The notes: generated by a model not told the origin, from the letters alone. A stretch of DNA of 64,000 bases from DATHXC01 sp035459965 (GCA_035459965.1 DATHXC010000002.1:128086-192085), one strand, 5' to 3'; numbered from the stretch's first letter, positions 7,669 to 15,964 are shown. Numbers and translations are program-made.

Positions 7669-7694
7669 TTAATACATATTAAAAAATACTAGGG
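7669..7694 (-). promoter_or_regulatory. Candidate late promoter (PI equivalent)
   Basis: The plus strand reads TTAATACATATTAAAAA at 7669-7685 and AGGG at 7691-7694. The same elements occur at 15044-15070 upstream of the holin gene. The core contains the dyad TTAATA-TG-TATTAA on the minus strand. In Mu, late promoters PI and Plys, which precede the protease and lysis genes and depend on the C activator, have the same positions. A Mor/C-family gene is encoded at 27788. Start sites are not known. Confidence 0.55.
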
Positions 7695-7699
7695 AATTG

Positions 7700-8221
7700 C
7701 TAGGTGTGGGAGTTGATGATTTTAGCCAGGTAATTTTTGGCATGCTGCTCGATGATTCCAGAGCCAGCATCGGTGATCATGGCGAACGGTCGGGCGGGAA
7801 TGACTGAGCCTGGATGATTGACTTGCTTTACGACGCGGCCCCCGAATGCTAACGCTTTTTTGTTCCGAGGGCGAATGATATGTGCTTTTGTAGTGACGCC
7901 ATAGTTCTGCGCAGCTGCATATTTTACGTTGGTGCCGGTACCTGCCGAGTTTGAATCATGGAATGCTTCAAACGAAGCGGCCAGCCTGCCACTAACTTGC
8001 ATGATCTTGCCTGGCCAGTGACCGGTTTTCTTCCTAGCCGCTTCCGTTTCAGGCTTCAGGCCAAGCCACTTTGGCCGTCCCTCCTGGGCGAAGTTTTCTT
8101 CCACCTCATCTTGCATGGTGCCGGAGATCACCCGCATCAATGGCGCGGCATCGTGTGCGCCATTGATGATGGCCTTGAAGGTTTCATCTAGCTCCGATGT
8201 GTCCAGCTCAGTGGTGTACAT
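7700..8221 (-). CDS. Virion morphogenesis protein (Mu gpG-like)
   Basis: This 173-residue protein belongs to the phage virion morphogenesis family (Mu gpG). The segments RPKWLGLKPETEAARKKTG, QVSGRLAAS, VKYAAAQNYG and PARPFAMITD are the family's core. Members act in head-tail joining or tail completion. It lies between gpF and the protease gene, as in Mu, and its ATG overlaps the region just after the TAG stop of gpF. Confidence 0.9.
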   Translation of the reverse strand: MYTTELDTSELDETFKAIINGAHDAAPLMRVISGTMQDEVEENFAQEGRPKWLGLKPETEAARKKTGHWPGKIMQVSGRLAASFEAFHDSNSAGTGTNVKYAAAQNYGVTTKAHIIRPRNKKALAFGGRVVKQVNHPGSVIPARPFAMITDAGSGIIEQHAKNYLAKIINSHT

Positions 8222-8222
8222 G

Positions 8223-9029
8223 CTAGATGCCGAGCTGGCCCTGTTTATCTTTCAGGACGGATTGAAGATGCTGCTTGCTGGCTTTACCCGGGTTATAGCT
8301 CCAGCCATTGTCCGGTGTGTAAAGCTTGTTAGTGATCGTGTCGCGGTAGCCGGTGACCTTGACCTTCGTGTCACTGCCTTTGGACACCTCGCGCTCTACC
8401 GTTTCCATACGGCCAGCACCCTTCGACAGCTGCAGGTCTTTGCTGGTCATGTCATCTTCTGATCGCGCGCGCACCCTGCAGCGGCAATTGAACCCGTTGG
8501 GCGGATAGAAGCTATTCCAGAACGGATCGTCATATCGGAAAATACGGCCATTCAATGCACGGTGCGATGGCCGGGTGCGCCCATCAAGAACAGCCACATA
8601 TTCCCAATTAGGGCGGTCATCGACGTTTTCCATAAAGGACTTATACCGGCCCACCATGTACGAGGTTTGCATGTTGGTCTGGAATATCGTCTTCATGCGA
8701 TATGGCGTTAAGCCCTTGCCGAAGACTTCGCCCGACTCGGTATCGATCTGCGCTTTCTTGCCCCACCAACCTTTGCGCTGAAGAATGGGTCGCAGTTCAT
8801 TATCGAATTCCGACAATGGCTTGCCTTGCTCGATGGCATCCTTCACGGCATCGCGGATATCGAGCAGCACTTCGGCATTAGTGATCCCGGCAACTGTGAA
8901 TGCCCTGGCCTGGGCTTCCTGCCACATATCCTTCCAGCTCCAGGTGATCTCATAGCCTTTGGACTTAAAGTACTCGATGGCCTTCTCGGGCGGCAGGCCA
9001 AAAGCAAAGCTCAGGTCAATTGGTTGCAT
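8223..9029 (-). CDS. Minor head protein (Mu gpF, SPP1 gp7 family)
   Basis: This 268-residue protein has the C-terminal SPP1 gp7 / gpF signature: LDGRTRPSHRALNG, then FWNSFYPPNG and FNCRCRVR with its Cys pair. Members are injected or packaged minor head proteins required for head assembly. The N-terminal half has the helical region with ARAFTVAGITNAEVL. It overlaps the end of the portal gene by 14 bases, a usual arrangement. The length is about that of the core family; Mu gpF is longer at its C-terminus. Confidence 0.93.
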   Translation of the reverse strand: MQPIDLSFAFGLPPEKAIEYFKSKGYEITWSWKDMWQEAQARAFTVAGITNAEVLLDIRDAVKDAIEQGKPLSEFDNELRPILQRKGWWGKKAQIDTESGEVFGKGLTPYRMKTIFQTNMQTSYMVGRYKSFMENVDDRPNWEYVAVLDGRTRPSHRALNGRIFRYDDPFWNSFYPPNGFNCRCRVRARSEDDMTSKDLQLSKGAGRMETVEREVSKGSDTKVKVTGYRDTITNKLYTPDNGWSYNPGKASKQHLQSVLKDKQGQLGI

Positions 9030-10491
9030 TTAGACGGCCCCATACTTCGGACACGAAAAACAACCTGGCAAACATATCTTCCAGATCAGCCGTTTTCATG
9101 GCCGGGTAAGCTTCAGCAAAAACCTGCATAACATCATCTGGCGACTTGGTTTTGATCAGGTCTATCACAGGCTGCATTAGTTTATGCATTTCTGCATCCA
9201 CAACATTTCCATCGATGGCATCGATAGCTGCATCGAGCGCAACCTGGTCGGGGAAGTCTATTTCATCGCCTTCAGCGAAATCAGCACCAGGTAAAATCGG
9301 GTTGGCTGGATCTAGGGGATTTGCTGGATTAGGTTTAGAAATCTTCACATAGCCGTCGCCGTAGGTCTCTGTGACATATTCCGGTGTCATTTCATACCCC
9401 ATCTGGAATAATTTTTCGTCGCGATCCGCCCGGGTGTTTAAGTCTTCCTCTTCTTCAACCTGGCGATAGACACGTGGCGGCTTTGCATTGGGCATATTGT
9501 ATGCAGTGAGCCAGGCGATCACCTGGTTGCGCAAAGTGCCAGAGTACAAATCAGAGTCTGCCTTAACCAGCTCCAGGCGCACTTCATTGTGGATGCCTGC
9601 CTGATTGCTGTTCATGCCCCCACCGGAGCTGCCGGTCGTGGTCGAGGTCTCGCCGAGCGTGGCTTCAGATATCTGCTCATCCATATACCGGGCGACTTTT
9701 TCAAAGAAGTCACCGCTGCCGCTGCGGGTTGCCTCCAGCAATTCCACGGTCGTGTTTTCAGGAATGGCGATCGCGGTATCGTTTGCAATACCCCGCAATG
9801 ATGTCAACAAGTTCTGAATCACCGGCTCTAAAGAGTTTGGCGGGTATTTGCCGACCGCTGTAGGGCTGCCGAACTTATCGGCGAATGTAAGCCAGAAGGT
9901 AATATCCTGGCGCTTGAAAAATACTGGCCAGAATAATTTGCTACCAAGGCCAAGGCCGTATGGGTTCCCATCTTTGGCACCGACCGTATGCACGATGAAT
10001 TTACGGTCGGGCATGATCTCACCATCGGACATATTCGATGGAGTGATCAAGCGCAGCTTACGGTTCACGTCGAATTTGAACCGGCGCTGATCACGCGGGA
10101 TGACATCCTGGATGAATATTTCCTTCCCATCGGTGGCCCACATCGTTTCGCCTACCGAATAACCCTTCAGGATCGCATCCAGTGAATCCATCGTGATCTT
10201 GTCGAAGTTGATATTCTCCAGGTGATACTCGATCATGTCCGCCGCTTTCTTATCGGCACGGCTTGGCGACGCAGCTTCTACTATCCAGTCCCGGGCGATC
10301 ACCGCGCTCTTGCGTTTCTGAATCACGGCGAATGCATGGCAATCACGCTCAATTTCATCATAAAGCTTCAACCCTTTGCCCTGGCCCCGGGTTAACAGAG
10401 TGTCATCCTGGACGCGAAGGATCACTCCTTGGGGAGGGTTGTATGGATCACGAGAAACGTGAGCTATTTCAGATTTGATCAATTGTTCCAT
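9016..10491 (-). CDS. Portal protein (Mu gp29, DUF935)
   Basis: This is a DUF935 / gp29-type portal protein of 491 residues, the dodecameric ring through which DNA enters and leaves the head. It contains the family segments DEIERDCHAFAVIQKRKSAV, SLDAILKGYSVGE, PYGLGLGSKLFWPVFFKR and FADKFGSPTAVGKYP, with a SSGGGMNSNQAG loop near residue 290. The ATG at 10491 (MEQLIKSEIAH) is preferred to one four codons upstream because GGTGA precedes it at a suitable distance. It follows the terminase gene and precedes gpF. Confidence 0.93.
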   Translation of the reverse strand: MEQLIKSEIAHVSRDPYNPPQGVILRVQDDTLLTRGQGKGLKLYDEIERDCHAFAVIQKRKSAVIARDWIVEAASPSRADKKAADMIEYHLENINFDKITMDSLDAILKGYSVGETMWATDGKEIFIQDVIPRDQRRFKFDVNRKLRLITPSNMSDGEIMPDRKFIVHTVGAKDGNPYGLGLGSKLFWPVFFKRQDITFWLTFADKFGSPTAVGKYPPNSLEPVIQNLLTSLRGIANDTAIAIPENTTVELLEATRSGSGDFFEKVARYMDEQISEATLGETSTTTGSSGGGMNSNQAGIHNEVRLELVKADSDLYSGTLRNQVIAWLTAYNMPNAKPPRVYRQVEEEEDLNTRADRDEKLFQMGYEMTPEYVTETYGDGYVKISKPNPANPLDPANPILPGADFAEGDEIDFPDQVALDAAIDAIDGNVVDAEMHKLMQPVIDLIKTKSPDDVMQVFAEAYPAMKTADLEDMFARLFFVSEVWGRLNATN

Positions 10492-10519
10492 TATGTTCAC
10501 CATTTAAATATCGAACCGA

Positions 10520-10545
10520 GGGCTTCATGAACGTTCATAAAGCCC
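10520..10545. repeat. Inverted repeat between terminase and portal genes
   Basis: A 26-base near-perfect palindrome (GGGCTT-c-ATGAAC then GTTCAT-a-AAGCCC) has one mismatch. It lies 34 bases downstream of the terminase stop and upstream of the portal start on the minus strand. It could form an mRNA hairpin or act as a protein-binding site. A TATTTTTT run follows on the plus strand only. Confidence 0.5.
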
Positions 10546-10580
10546 CTAAAACTATTTTTTGCTACCTGTATAAGAGCTGA

Positions 10581-12047
10581 CTAGTAATAATCGCTTATAG
10601 AGGCTCCTACGCGTTTTAAGCCAGATACATTTATTTCCAGTGATCCGCCTTCTTCACGTGTTGCTGCCCAAGCCATTAATCCAGCTATTGCCGTATCACC
10701 GTGGCGCTGCTCTCCGTCCGAACCCATATCATGGCCGTCGTCCATTTTTGGACGGCCCTTATCGAGTACCACGCGCCGGTGATCGGCAATGATGTCTTCG
10801 GATGCCGGAATGATGATTGAGCTATCCTCGTAAGCCATTTTGTAATGTGGGAATTCGACGGCATACCATCCAAGCGTAACCATGACACATTCAATCCGCG
10901 CCTGACCGTATCGCTGCAGGGCAGCTTCGGCATGTGCCTGGCCGTTGCCTCGGGCATCCAGTTTGAAGTGGTGCAGCAGCTGCAGGTTGTCCAGGATGTA
11001 GAACAGGATCAAGCGCTGCACATCGAACGGAATGCGCCGCAGCTCCAGGACGAAAGCTGTGCGCCATATGGAAACTGACTGCTGCTGCAGAATCCAGATT
11101 GAAGACAGATCGCCATTGCGCCCGAAATCCTGGCCGCCTACAGTTCGGCCTGGTCTTGACCTAATTGCATCCAGGAGCGGCTTGATGTGGTCGGTCAACC
11201 ACTTGGCAGCCTCAATGGTGCGACGGTCATCAAGCACCCAATCAGGAGGTTTGGTATAACGCACGACAGGTATTGACTCATCCTGGCAACGCTCAATGAT
11301 CGTGCGCGGAAAGTAAACGCCAGATCCAGCGCTTGGTATGCAATCAAGCTCTTCGTCAGCTTTGGAGCCGTACTGCGAATAAATCTTGGCCGCCCATTCC
11401 TCTTCGGTTTTTTCTTTCAATCGCGCGCCTTGTATCAAGGCCACGCGTGTATAGAGGCCGTCTTTCAATGCCTGTCTGAATGGTGTGGTGTGCAGGGAAT
11501 AGGCTAGCTTTCCGGCTAAAATATCTTTGACCAGAATATTGAACGGGTTGTCTTCACCGTTGTGGGATGACAGGATGCGCACCTTCCCGCCCCATATCAG
11601 CATGGCCAGCGCTGCTTTCAGCAGACCTTCCAGATCGTCATGGAATGCCGCTTCGTCAATGGTGACCTTCCCCTGTTTACCCCGGATGGATCGTGGCCGA
11701 CTGGAAAGTGCCAGTATTTTGAAGCCGTTGGCAAAATCAATACGGAAGGCTTTGATATCATCCCCGTCTTCGTCATAAAGCAATTCCTTGCATTCACTGG
11801 CTACATGACCAAACGCTTTTGCCCACATGGCGCAATCGTCAATATATTCCCTGGTCATGTCTTCGGAATACCCAATGTAAAGCGAATCCATGCCGCCGAT
11901 CTCCGGGCTGGAGGTCAATACCGATGATGCAGCATCGCACCAGGATGCACCTATGCGACGTGATTTTCGCCATACTGCAACGTCAGCTTCATCGGCTACC
12001 CAATCCTGCTGGTATTTCAGCAGTACGGCTGGAACTACCTCGCTCAT
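10581..12047 (-). CDS. Large terminase subunit (Mu gp28-like)
   Basis: This 488-residue protein is the ATPase and nuclease of the packaging motor. The N-terminal ATPase has RKSRRIGASW in the Walker A position and KVTIDEAAF as the Walker B and catalytic glutamate. The C-terminal RNase H-like nuclease begins near GGQDFGRNGDLS, with acidic residues placed as in other large terminases. It overlaps the DUF3486 small subunit by four bases at its 5' end. Mu-type phages package by headful cutting from host-flanked DNA, so no cos site is expected. All key motifs appear intact. Confidence 0.93.
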   Translation of the reverse strand: MSEVVPAVLLKYQQDWVADEADVAVWRKSRRIGASWCDAASSVLTSSPEIGGMDSLYIGYSEDMTREYIDDCAMWAKAFGHVASECKELLYDEDGDDIKAFRIDFANGFKILALSSRPRSIRGKQGKVTIDEAAFHDDLEGLLKAALAMLIWGGKVRILSSHNGEDNPFNILVKDILAGKLAYSLHTTPFRQALKDGLYTRVALIQGARLKEKTEEEWAAKIYSQYGSKADEELDCIPSAGSGVYFPRTIIERCQDESIPVVRYTKPPDWVLDDRRTIEAAKWLTDHIKPLLDAIRSRPGRTVGGQDFGRNGDLSSIWILQQQSVSIWRTAFVLELRRIPFDVQRLILFYILDNLQLLHHFKLDARGNGQAHAEAALQRYGQARIECVMVTLGWYAVEFPHYKMAYEDSSIIIPASEDIIADHRRVVLDKGRPKMDDGHDMGSDGEQRHGDTAIAGLMAWAATREEGGSLEINVSGLKRVGASISDYY

Positions 12048-12589
12048 TGCTGTCCGATCCCAAGGATGGAGCGCTTGATCGTGTCGAGGGTAGCAGCTGA
12101 CAAACCACCCTTTTTGGCCAGCATATCGACTTCTGCAGCGACGGCCTCAGTCTTCTCTCTCACCTGCGCCTGCCATTTTTTCTGATTGACACTGGCCCGG
12201 GATAACTCAGCTATGCTTTTCGCAGCTCGGCCAAGCAGCTTGAGTCTTTCTGCAGGATCAGTTTTTTCATCAAGCTCCTGCAGCATCAGCAGCACTTCAA
12301 ATACTTCGCTCTGCACCAGGCTGATCACTGCCGAACTGCGCAAGTCGGCATCGTCAGGCGAGCTGGCGGCAATCTGCTGTGCAGCCTCGGTACTTGCACT
12401 GATCAGGGAAAGTTTGCGCTCCAGAGATTGGCCGTACCGATGGACTGAGCTTTTGCCAATCTTGAAGCCGCGTTTCTTCAGCTCTTCTTCCAGGAGGGCA
12501 TATTCACTGAAGTTGTTTTCCTTCAGCGTTTTATCCAGCCACAACTGAACTTCCTTCGGCAGCTGCGCGATAGCACTACGCTTAACCAT
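12044..12589 (-). CDS. DUF3486 protein (Mu gp27, small terminase)
   Basis: This 181-residue protein is the DUF3486 partner of gp28, probably the small terminase subunit that recognises phage DNA. The N-terminal RSAIAQLPKEVQLWLDKTLKE and the GKSSVHRYGQSLE helix-turn-helix region are typical, followed by a long helical coil. It overlaps the terminase gene by four bases and the preceding gene by one. Confidence 0.87.
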   Translation of the reverse strand: MVKRSAIAQLPKEVQLWLDKTLKENNFSEYALLEEELKKRGFKIGKSSVHRYGQSLERKLSLISASTEAAQQIAASSPDDADLRSSAVISLVQSEVFEVLLMLQELDEKTDPAERLKLLGRAAKSIAELSRASVNQKKWQAQVREKTEAVAAEVDMLAKKGGLSAATLDTIKRSILGIGQQ

Positions 12590-12888
12590 TAGATTTCACC
12601 CAGGAGAGGTTTGCGAACGCCAGGATAGGTAGCACGGCCAGAAACGATATCGATGCCGCGAGTGCGCAATACTGCACTGTTGACTTCCGCTTCCTCGGTG
12701 TACTTGATCAGGCCTTGTTCATCTAGCCACTGCAATTCCCCGGTTAAAATATCTGTTGAGACTTTTTGGCCAAAGCTATCCAGGAATGATTGAAGCAACC
12801 TGAATGGCAGACGGTAATCAGCTGCTTTTTGCAAAGCCAGCAAGATCAGGAAGCGTCGGTCTCTTTGTAATTCTTCTGCGTAGGTCAT
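12589..12888 (-). CDS. Mu gp26-like winged-helix protein
   Basis: This 99-residue protein resembles the small proteins placed before gp27 in Mu-like phages (the VpaChn25_0724-type group). The sequence has a helical fold with RRFLILLALQKAADYRLPFRLLQSFLD and an LTGELQWLDEQGLIKY segment like a winged helix. Its role is not established; DNA or protein binding is possible. It overlaps the DUF2730 gene by four bases. Confidence 0.65.
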   Translation of the reverse strand: MTYAEELQRDRRFLILLALQKAADYRLPFRLLQSFLDSFGQKVSTDILTGELQWLDEQGLIKYTEEAEVNSAVLRTRGIDIVSGRATYPGVRKPLLGEI

Positions 12889-13247
12889 TTAATATTTCCG
12901 TTGCTTAGAAGGTAGGTTTGAATGATCCCTAACGTATGGTTAACAGCCTTAAATTGAGGATCGATTGCACCTTCGACGCGGCTCACGCAGTCGGAAACAT
13001 TATTGATTTTGCTATAGAGGTCTGAAAGGTTTTCATGAGTGGGCGCTTTGTCACAAAGCGTCTCCACTTTTACCAGGCGCTGCACATACACTTCCATTTT
13101 CCTGTCGAAGTTTTCTTCCATAGTGCTGATGCGATCATTGGTTACTGTGTTTTTCTTCGACATGTACACATAAATGCCAATCCCGCCAGTAAGCAGAAAC
13201 TGCGCTATTTGGAATAAAAACTTCCCTACTTCAATATCGATACCCAT
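12885..13247 (-). CDS. DUF2730 membrane protein (Mu gp25-like)
   Basis: This 120-residue protein has one N-terminal membrane helix (LFQIAQFLLTGGIGIYVYM) followed by a coiled coil with a DKAPTHENLSDLYSKINNV segment typical of DUF2730. Members occur between the lysis genes and packaging genes in Mu-like phages; the function is unknown. I chose the ATG at 13247, which overlaps the stop of the zinc-finger gene, over a GTG one codon upstream. Confidence 0.77.
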   Translation of the reverse strand: MGIDIEVGKFLFQIAQFLLTGGIGIYVYMSKKNTVTNDRISTMEENFDRKMEVYVQRLVKVETLCDKAPTHENLSDLYSKINNVSDCVSRVEGAIDPQFKAVNHTLGIIQTYLLSNGNIK

Positions 13248-13465
13248 CACAACCCTCGTTTGCCATCTAATTCAAATTCTTCCTGGTGCTGGATGCACCT
13301 AGTCACTCCCCGAATTGCCTGCCGCTTTGGCGGTATTTCTTCACCGCAGTCTATGCAATGAGATAAGCCTGGTTTATTCAGCTTTTCAGCCGCCTCCCTG
13401 GCCTTTCTTATTGAATGTTCACGTTCTGCCAGTTCCTGCTGTGCCCCTCGATCTAACCAATCCAT
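13247..13465 (-). CDS. TraR/DksA-type C4 zinc finger protein
   Basis: This 72-residue protein has an N-terminal helical hairpin (REHSIRKAREAAEKL) and a zinc finger beginning CIDCGEEIPPKRQA and closing with TRC and Gln-His. TraR/DksA proteins bind RNA polymerase through the secondary channel and change promoter activity. Small TraR-like proteins are common in Mu-type phages just upstream of gp25. The fourth ligand may be the His of RCIQHQ rather than Cys. It overlaps DUF2730 and abuts the preceding gene. Confidence 0.85.
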   Translation of the reverse strand: MDWLDRGAQQELAEREHSIRKAREAAEKLNKPGLSHCIDCGEEIPPKRQAIRGVTRCIQHQEEFELDGKRGL

Positions 13466-14068
13466 CTAAAAATTCACCCATCCACCAAAGCCTGCTCTGT
13501 AATCCGTTTCTCCCGGGCCATTAATTGGCTGCTCTATAGAGGCTTTAGCTCCAATATTGAGCGCCTTTAACTGGAAAAGGCTTATCTTGCCGTCGACCTG
13601 CCAGACCTGGCCGTCCCTTTTCTGCAGTGCGTATACACCTATGTCGCCGCTATGATCAGCGCCGATCCACGGCAACGGATCACGCTTGACCTGAGTTTCG
13701 GTCTCCCCGGTTTCCCTGTTGATCATGGAAGTGGCAGTGGAAGAGTGTCGGTCAGCGGGTATCTGAGTTGAAGCAATTACGCTCCAGTTTTCGTCATCCT
13801 TAAAAGATTGCGGCAGCTTGAGCTGGCCCTTAACCTCATCCGGGTAAACATCGACCGATTGAGTCTTGAGCGGCTTGGCAACTTTCTTTTTCTTGGCCAC
13901 GGGTTTCGATGGCGTGCCCTGGACTGATACATTTACGCCTGGCGTCGGTATGTCTTCCTGGAAAATGTTTGTTAGATGTACGTCGAATCGATACAAAATA
14001 AACAAACAAAGCACGATCAGCGCGACCGCCAGCACTACATCAAAAAGCCTCTGCTTCCAGCTCAGCAT
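13466..14068 (-). CDS. Membrane-anchored protein in lysis region, unknown
   Basis: I do not recognise a family for this 200-residue protein. It has an N-terminal membrane helix (FDVVLAVALIVLCLFILY), then a Pro/Lys-rich linker (residues about 50-75 with KPVAKKKKVAKPL) and a C-terminal domain of about 130 residues predicted to be beta-rich, ending GGWVNF. The topology suggests it is anchored in the inner membrane with the rest in the periplasm. Its place just after the transglycosylase gene would fit a lysis function such as a spanin, but there is no coiled coil and the domain differs. The ATG at 14068 overlaps the transglycosylase stop and is preceded by GGTGGG. Confidence 0.6.
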   Translation of the reverse strand: MLSWKQRLFDVVLAVALIVLCLFILYRFDVHLTNIFQEDIPTPGVNVSVQGTPSKPVAKKKKVAKPLKTQSVDVYPDEVKGQLKLPQSFKDDENWSVIASTQIPADRHSSTATSMINRETGETETQVKRDPLPWIGADHSGDIGVYALQKRDGQVWQVDGKISLFQLKALNIGAKASIEQPINGPGETDYRAGFGGWVNF

Positions 14069-14664
14069 GTGATCCCACCGCCCCATGTCGCATATAGCGG
14101 TTGCCACTTGCCCAGGATATTTCGCGGATATCCACGGTTTTCCTTGAAAGCTGCAATTGAACGTCCTGCATTAAATCGTTCCACCTGATCAAACCACCGT
14201 CCGCGATCCGCACCACCGGCTTTCGCTAGCGCCTGGTCTTTGTAAACCCATCCCAAACCGCCGTTGTATCCTGATAAGGCCATCGCCATACGGCTGCAAT
14301 CATCGGCTGCTTGGATGCGATTCCATAGCCATATGTCGTAGGTGATTAAAGCCTGCATTGACCAGGCTGGATTGCGTGGGTCGTTGGATCGCAGGCCATC
14401 ATATAGCCCGGATATCCAGCTGCTGGTGGATGGCATGAACTGCGCTAAGCCCTGTGCACCTACTGGACTTACCGCGAGCGGGTTCCAGGCGCTTTCCTGG
14501 TGTATCTGAGCTGCGAATACAGAAACTGGAGCGTCAAGGCCCCAGGTGGTATGTGCAATGCGTATCAGGTCGCGCTTATAACGCAATGACGAACGGGGCG
14601 GATCAGCTGCCATACATGAGATGGGCAAAGCAAACAGCAATATGAGGATGAATGCCCGGCGCAT
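14062..14664 (-). CDS. Lytic transglycosylase endolysin (SLT domain)
   Basis: This 200-residue protein has an N-terminal signal sequence (MRRAFILILLFALPISCMAA) and an SLT-type lysozyme-like domain. The catalytic Glu lies in the HQES motif, followed by the conserved GAQGLAQFMPST and the ALSGYNGG motifs. It cleaves peptidoglycan glycan strands with formation of anhydromuramyl ends during host lysis. The signal sequence suggests export by Sec, with the holin triggering or supplementing release. It overlaps the holin stop (TGATG) and the next gene. Confidence 0.9.
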   Translation of the reverse strand: MRRAFILILLFALPISCMAADPPRSSLRYKRDLIRIAHTTWGLDAPVSVFAAQIHQESAWNPLAVSPVGAQGLAQFMPSTSSWISGLYDGLRSNDPRNPAWSMQALITYDIWLWNRIQAADDCSRMAMALSGYNGGLGWVYKDQALAKAGGADRGRWFDQVERFNAGRSIAAFKENRGYPRNILGKWQPLYATWGGGITC

Positions 14665-15008
14665 CAAAGCCCCAGGCTCGCAGCCAACATGGCGGCACCC
14701 ATGATCAGCGCCCGTCTTATTTGAGCGGCAATGAATAGATTGTATAAGTGAGGCGAGCAGGCTTTGCCGCCAATACCAGGCACTCCAAGAGACCAGGTGG
14801 ACTGCATGTAAGACTCAGGCCTGGCATAAGGAAATGCGGAGCGATCCATCCAGTAACCGGCCACCCCTGCCATCGTGACAAGCGAAAGCTTGTATATGAC
14901 ATTGGGCAGGGCCTGGGGTTGTACCTGGTAGATGATCATGAGAAGAAAGACTGTGAAGAACAGCCAATCAGTCATGCGGGGAGCTTTGTATCGAGTAAAT
15001 ATTTTCAT
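14664..15008 (-). CDS. Putative holin
   Basis: This 114-residue protein has two or three hydrophobic segments (LFFTVFLLMIIYQV, LSLVTMAGVAGYWM and IMGAAMLAASLGL). It lies just upstream of the transglycosylase gene, with the stop and start overlapping, the usual place of a phage holin. It resembles putative holins of BcepMu-type phages. The ATG at 15008 is preferred over a TTG 30 bases upstream. The sequence around the start (GCAGCC...GGCTGC at 15009-15025) forms a hairpin that could limit translation. No good ribosome site is visible, so the start is uncertain. Confidence 0.7.
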   Translation of the reverse strand: MKIFTRYKAPRMTDWLFFTVFLLMIIYQVQPQALPNVIYKLSLVTMAGVAGYWMDRSAFPYARPESYMQSTWSLGVPGIGGKACSPHLYNLFIAAQIRRALIMGAAMLAASLGL

Positions 15009-15043
15009 GCAGCCATTGTTAGGCTGCACGAGATTCAAGTCAT

Positions 15044-15070
15044 TTAATACATATTAAAAACTATTTAGGG
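15044..15070 (-). promoter_or_regulatory. Candidate late promoter (Plys equivalent)
   Basis: The plus strand reads TTAATACATATTAAAAA at 15044-15060 with AGGG at 15067-15070, as also at 7669-7694 upstream of the protease gene. Read on the minus strand this is CCCTA, then a T-rich stretch and the dyad TTAATA-TG-TATTAA, pointing at the holin gene. Mu Plys occupies the same place and needs the C activator. Start sites were not determined. Confidence 0.55.
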
Positions 15071-15187
15071 TTATGACTGTGTAACCGGCGCGCTTTCTGG
15101 TGTAGAAGGTGGAAGGTGTGCCAGCTGGTAGATGCCAAAACTGGCGACCAATACGCCGATCACCACTTTGAGTATATTAACAAACAT
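15071..15187 (-). CDS. Small single-span membrane peptide
   Basis: This 38-codon frame starts with ATG at 15187 after a GGAAAATT stretch and ends with TAA at 15073-15071. The product starts with MFVNILKVVIGVLVASFGIY, a likely membrane helix, and ends in a Pro/Ser/Thr-rich tail (HLPPSTPESAPVTQS). It lies 14 bases after the repressor stop and just before the late promoter, so it may be transcribed with the repressor. The function is unknown; it may be a lysogeny membrane protein or chance. Confidence 0.45.
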   Translation of the reverse strand: MFVNILKVVIGVLVASFGIYQLAHLPPSTPESAPVTQS

Positions 15188-15201
15188 AATTTTCCAATCA
15201 A

Positions 15202-15948
15202 TTAAAGTTTAAATTTACCAAACTTCCAAGGAATCAAGCGCCCAACTACATGCAGCTGCGACGCTGCGTCAGATGTCAATATTTCAGGCTCGTATAACGG
15301 GTTGTCACTGCGGATCACCACCGTCCCGTCGAATTTAACCTGCACTCGCTTGATCATCAACCGCCCACCGATCTGTATTGCATATACCGCATTGTCGTGA
15401 AATATATTCTTTCTTAGGTCAATAAGCACCAATTCACCGTGGTGCAGTGTTGGCTCCATGCTTTCCCCATCGACCGTGATCATGGCCACGCTATCGGCTT
15501 CAGCATGCAGTATATCGCGCAGCCAACTCCGGGCTACCTCAATGTGACCAATCACGCGCTCTTCATAAACCATCGCGCCCGGCCCGGCGCTTGCCTGGAT
15601 ATCGAAATGGTTAATCCTTACCAGCTCACTGCGCCTGGATGACTGCCGCTGATTTTGATACTGACTCTGCACCTGAGTCACGACCAACTCACTGGATTCA
15701 AGTTGAACCCCATTAACGAGGTAATCCAGGGAAACTTTATGTTCACGAGAAAACTTCACCAGGAAATCTAGCGGTATTTTCCCACGCTTCCGCCACGTCT
15801 TAACCGTGTTCTCAGGCACATCCAATTGCTCTGCATAGCTGAATCCATCGCGCTTCGGGAGGAATTCCATAAGCCGCGCCATGACCGTTTCATAGCTTTG
15901 TGTGAATTCATAGGCTAAATCATCATCATTTTTGTTGACAGGGTTCAT
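15202..15948 (-). CDS. Prophage repressor (HTH plus S24 peptidase)
   Basis: This 248-residue protein has an N-terminal helix-turn-helix region (YAEQLDVPENTVKTWRKRGK) and a C-terminal S24/LexA-like domain. The catalytic Ser lies in DGESMEPTL and the Lys in LMIKRVQ. The putative self-cleavage site is before residue about 130 (ASAGPGAM region). It would hold lysogeny by binding the operator at 15965-15981 and be inactivated by RecA filament. It starts with ATG at 15948 with AAGG upstream; a longer TTG start would run into the operator. Mu itself uses a different repressor fold, while BcepMu-type phages have S24 repressors. Confidence 0.88.
   Translation of the reverse strand: MNPVNKNDDDLAYEFTQSYETVMARLMEFLPKRDGFSYAEQLDVPENTVKTWRKRGKIPLDFLVKFSREHKVSLDYLVNGVQLESSELVVTQVQSQYQNQRQSSRRSELVRINHFDIQASAGPGAMVYEERVIGHIEVARSWLRDILHAEADSVAMITVDGESMEPTLHHGELVLIDLRKNIFHDNAVYAIQIGGRLMIKRVQVKFDGTVVIRSDNPLYEPEILTSDAASQLHVVGRLIPWKFGKFKL
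15694..15710. promoter_or_regulatory. Operator-like palindrome inside the repressor gene
   Basis: GGATTCAAGTTGAACCC matches the 17-bp operator at 15965-15981 at 15 of 17 positions on the opposite strand. It is within the coding sequence. It may be an auxiliary operator for DNA looping, or a chance match. Confidence 0.3.
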
Positions 15949-15964
15949 CTTGTACCTTAATATC

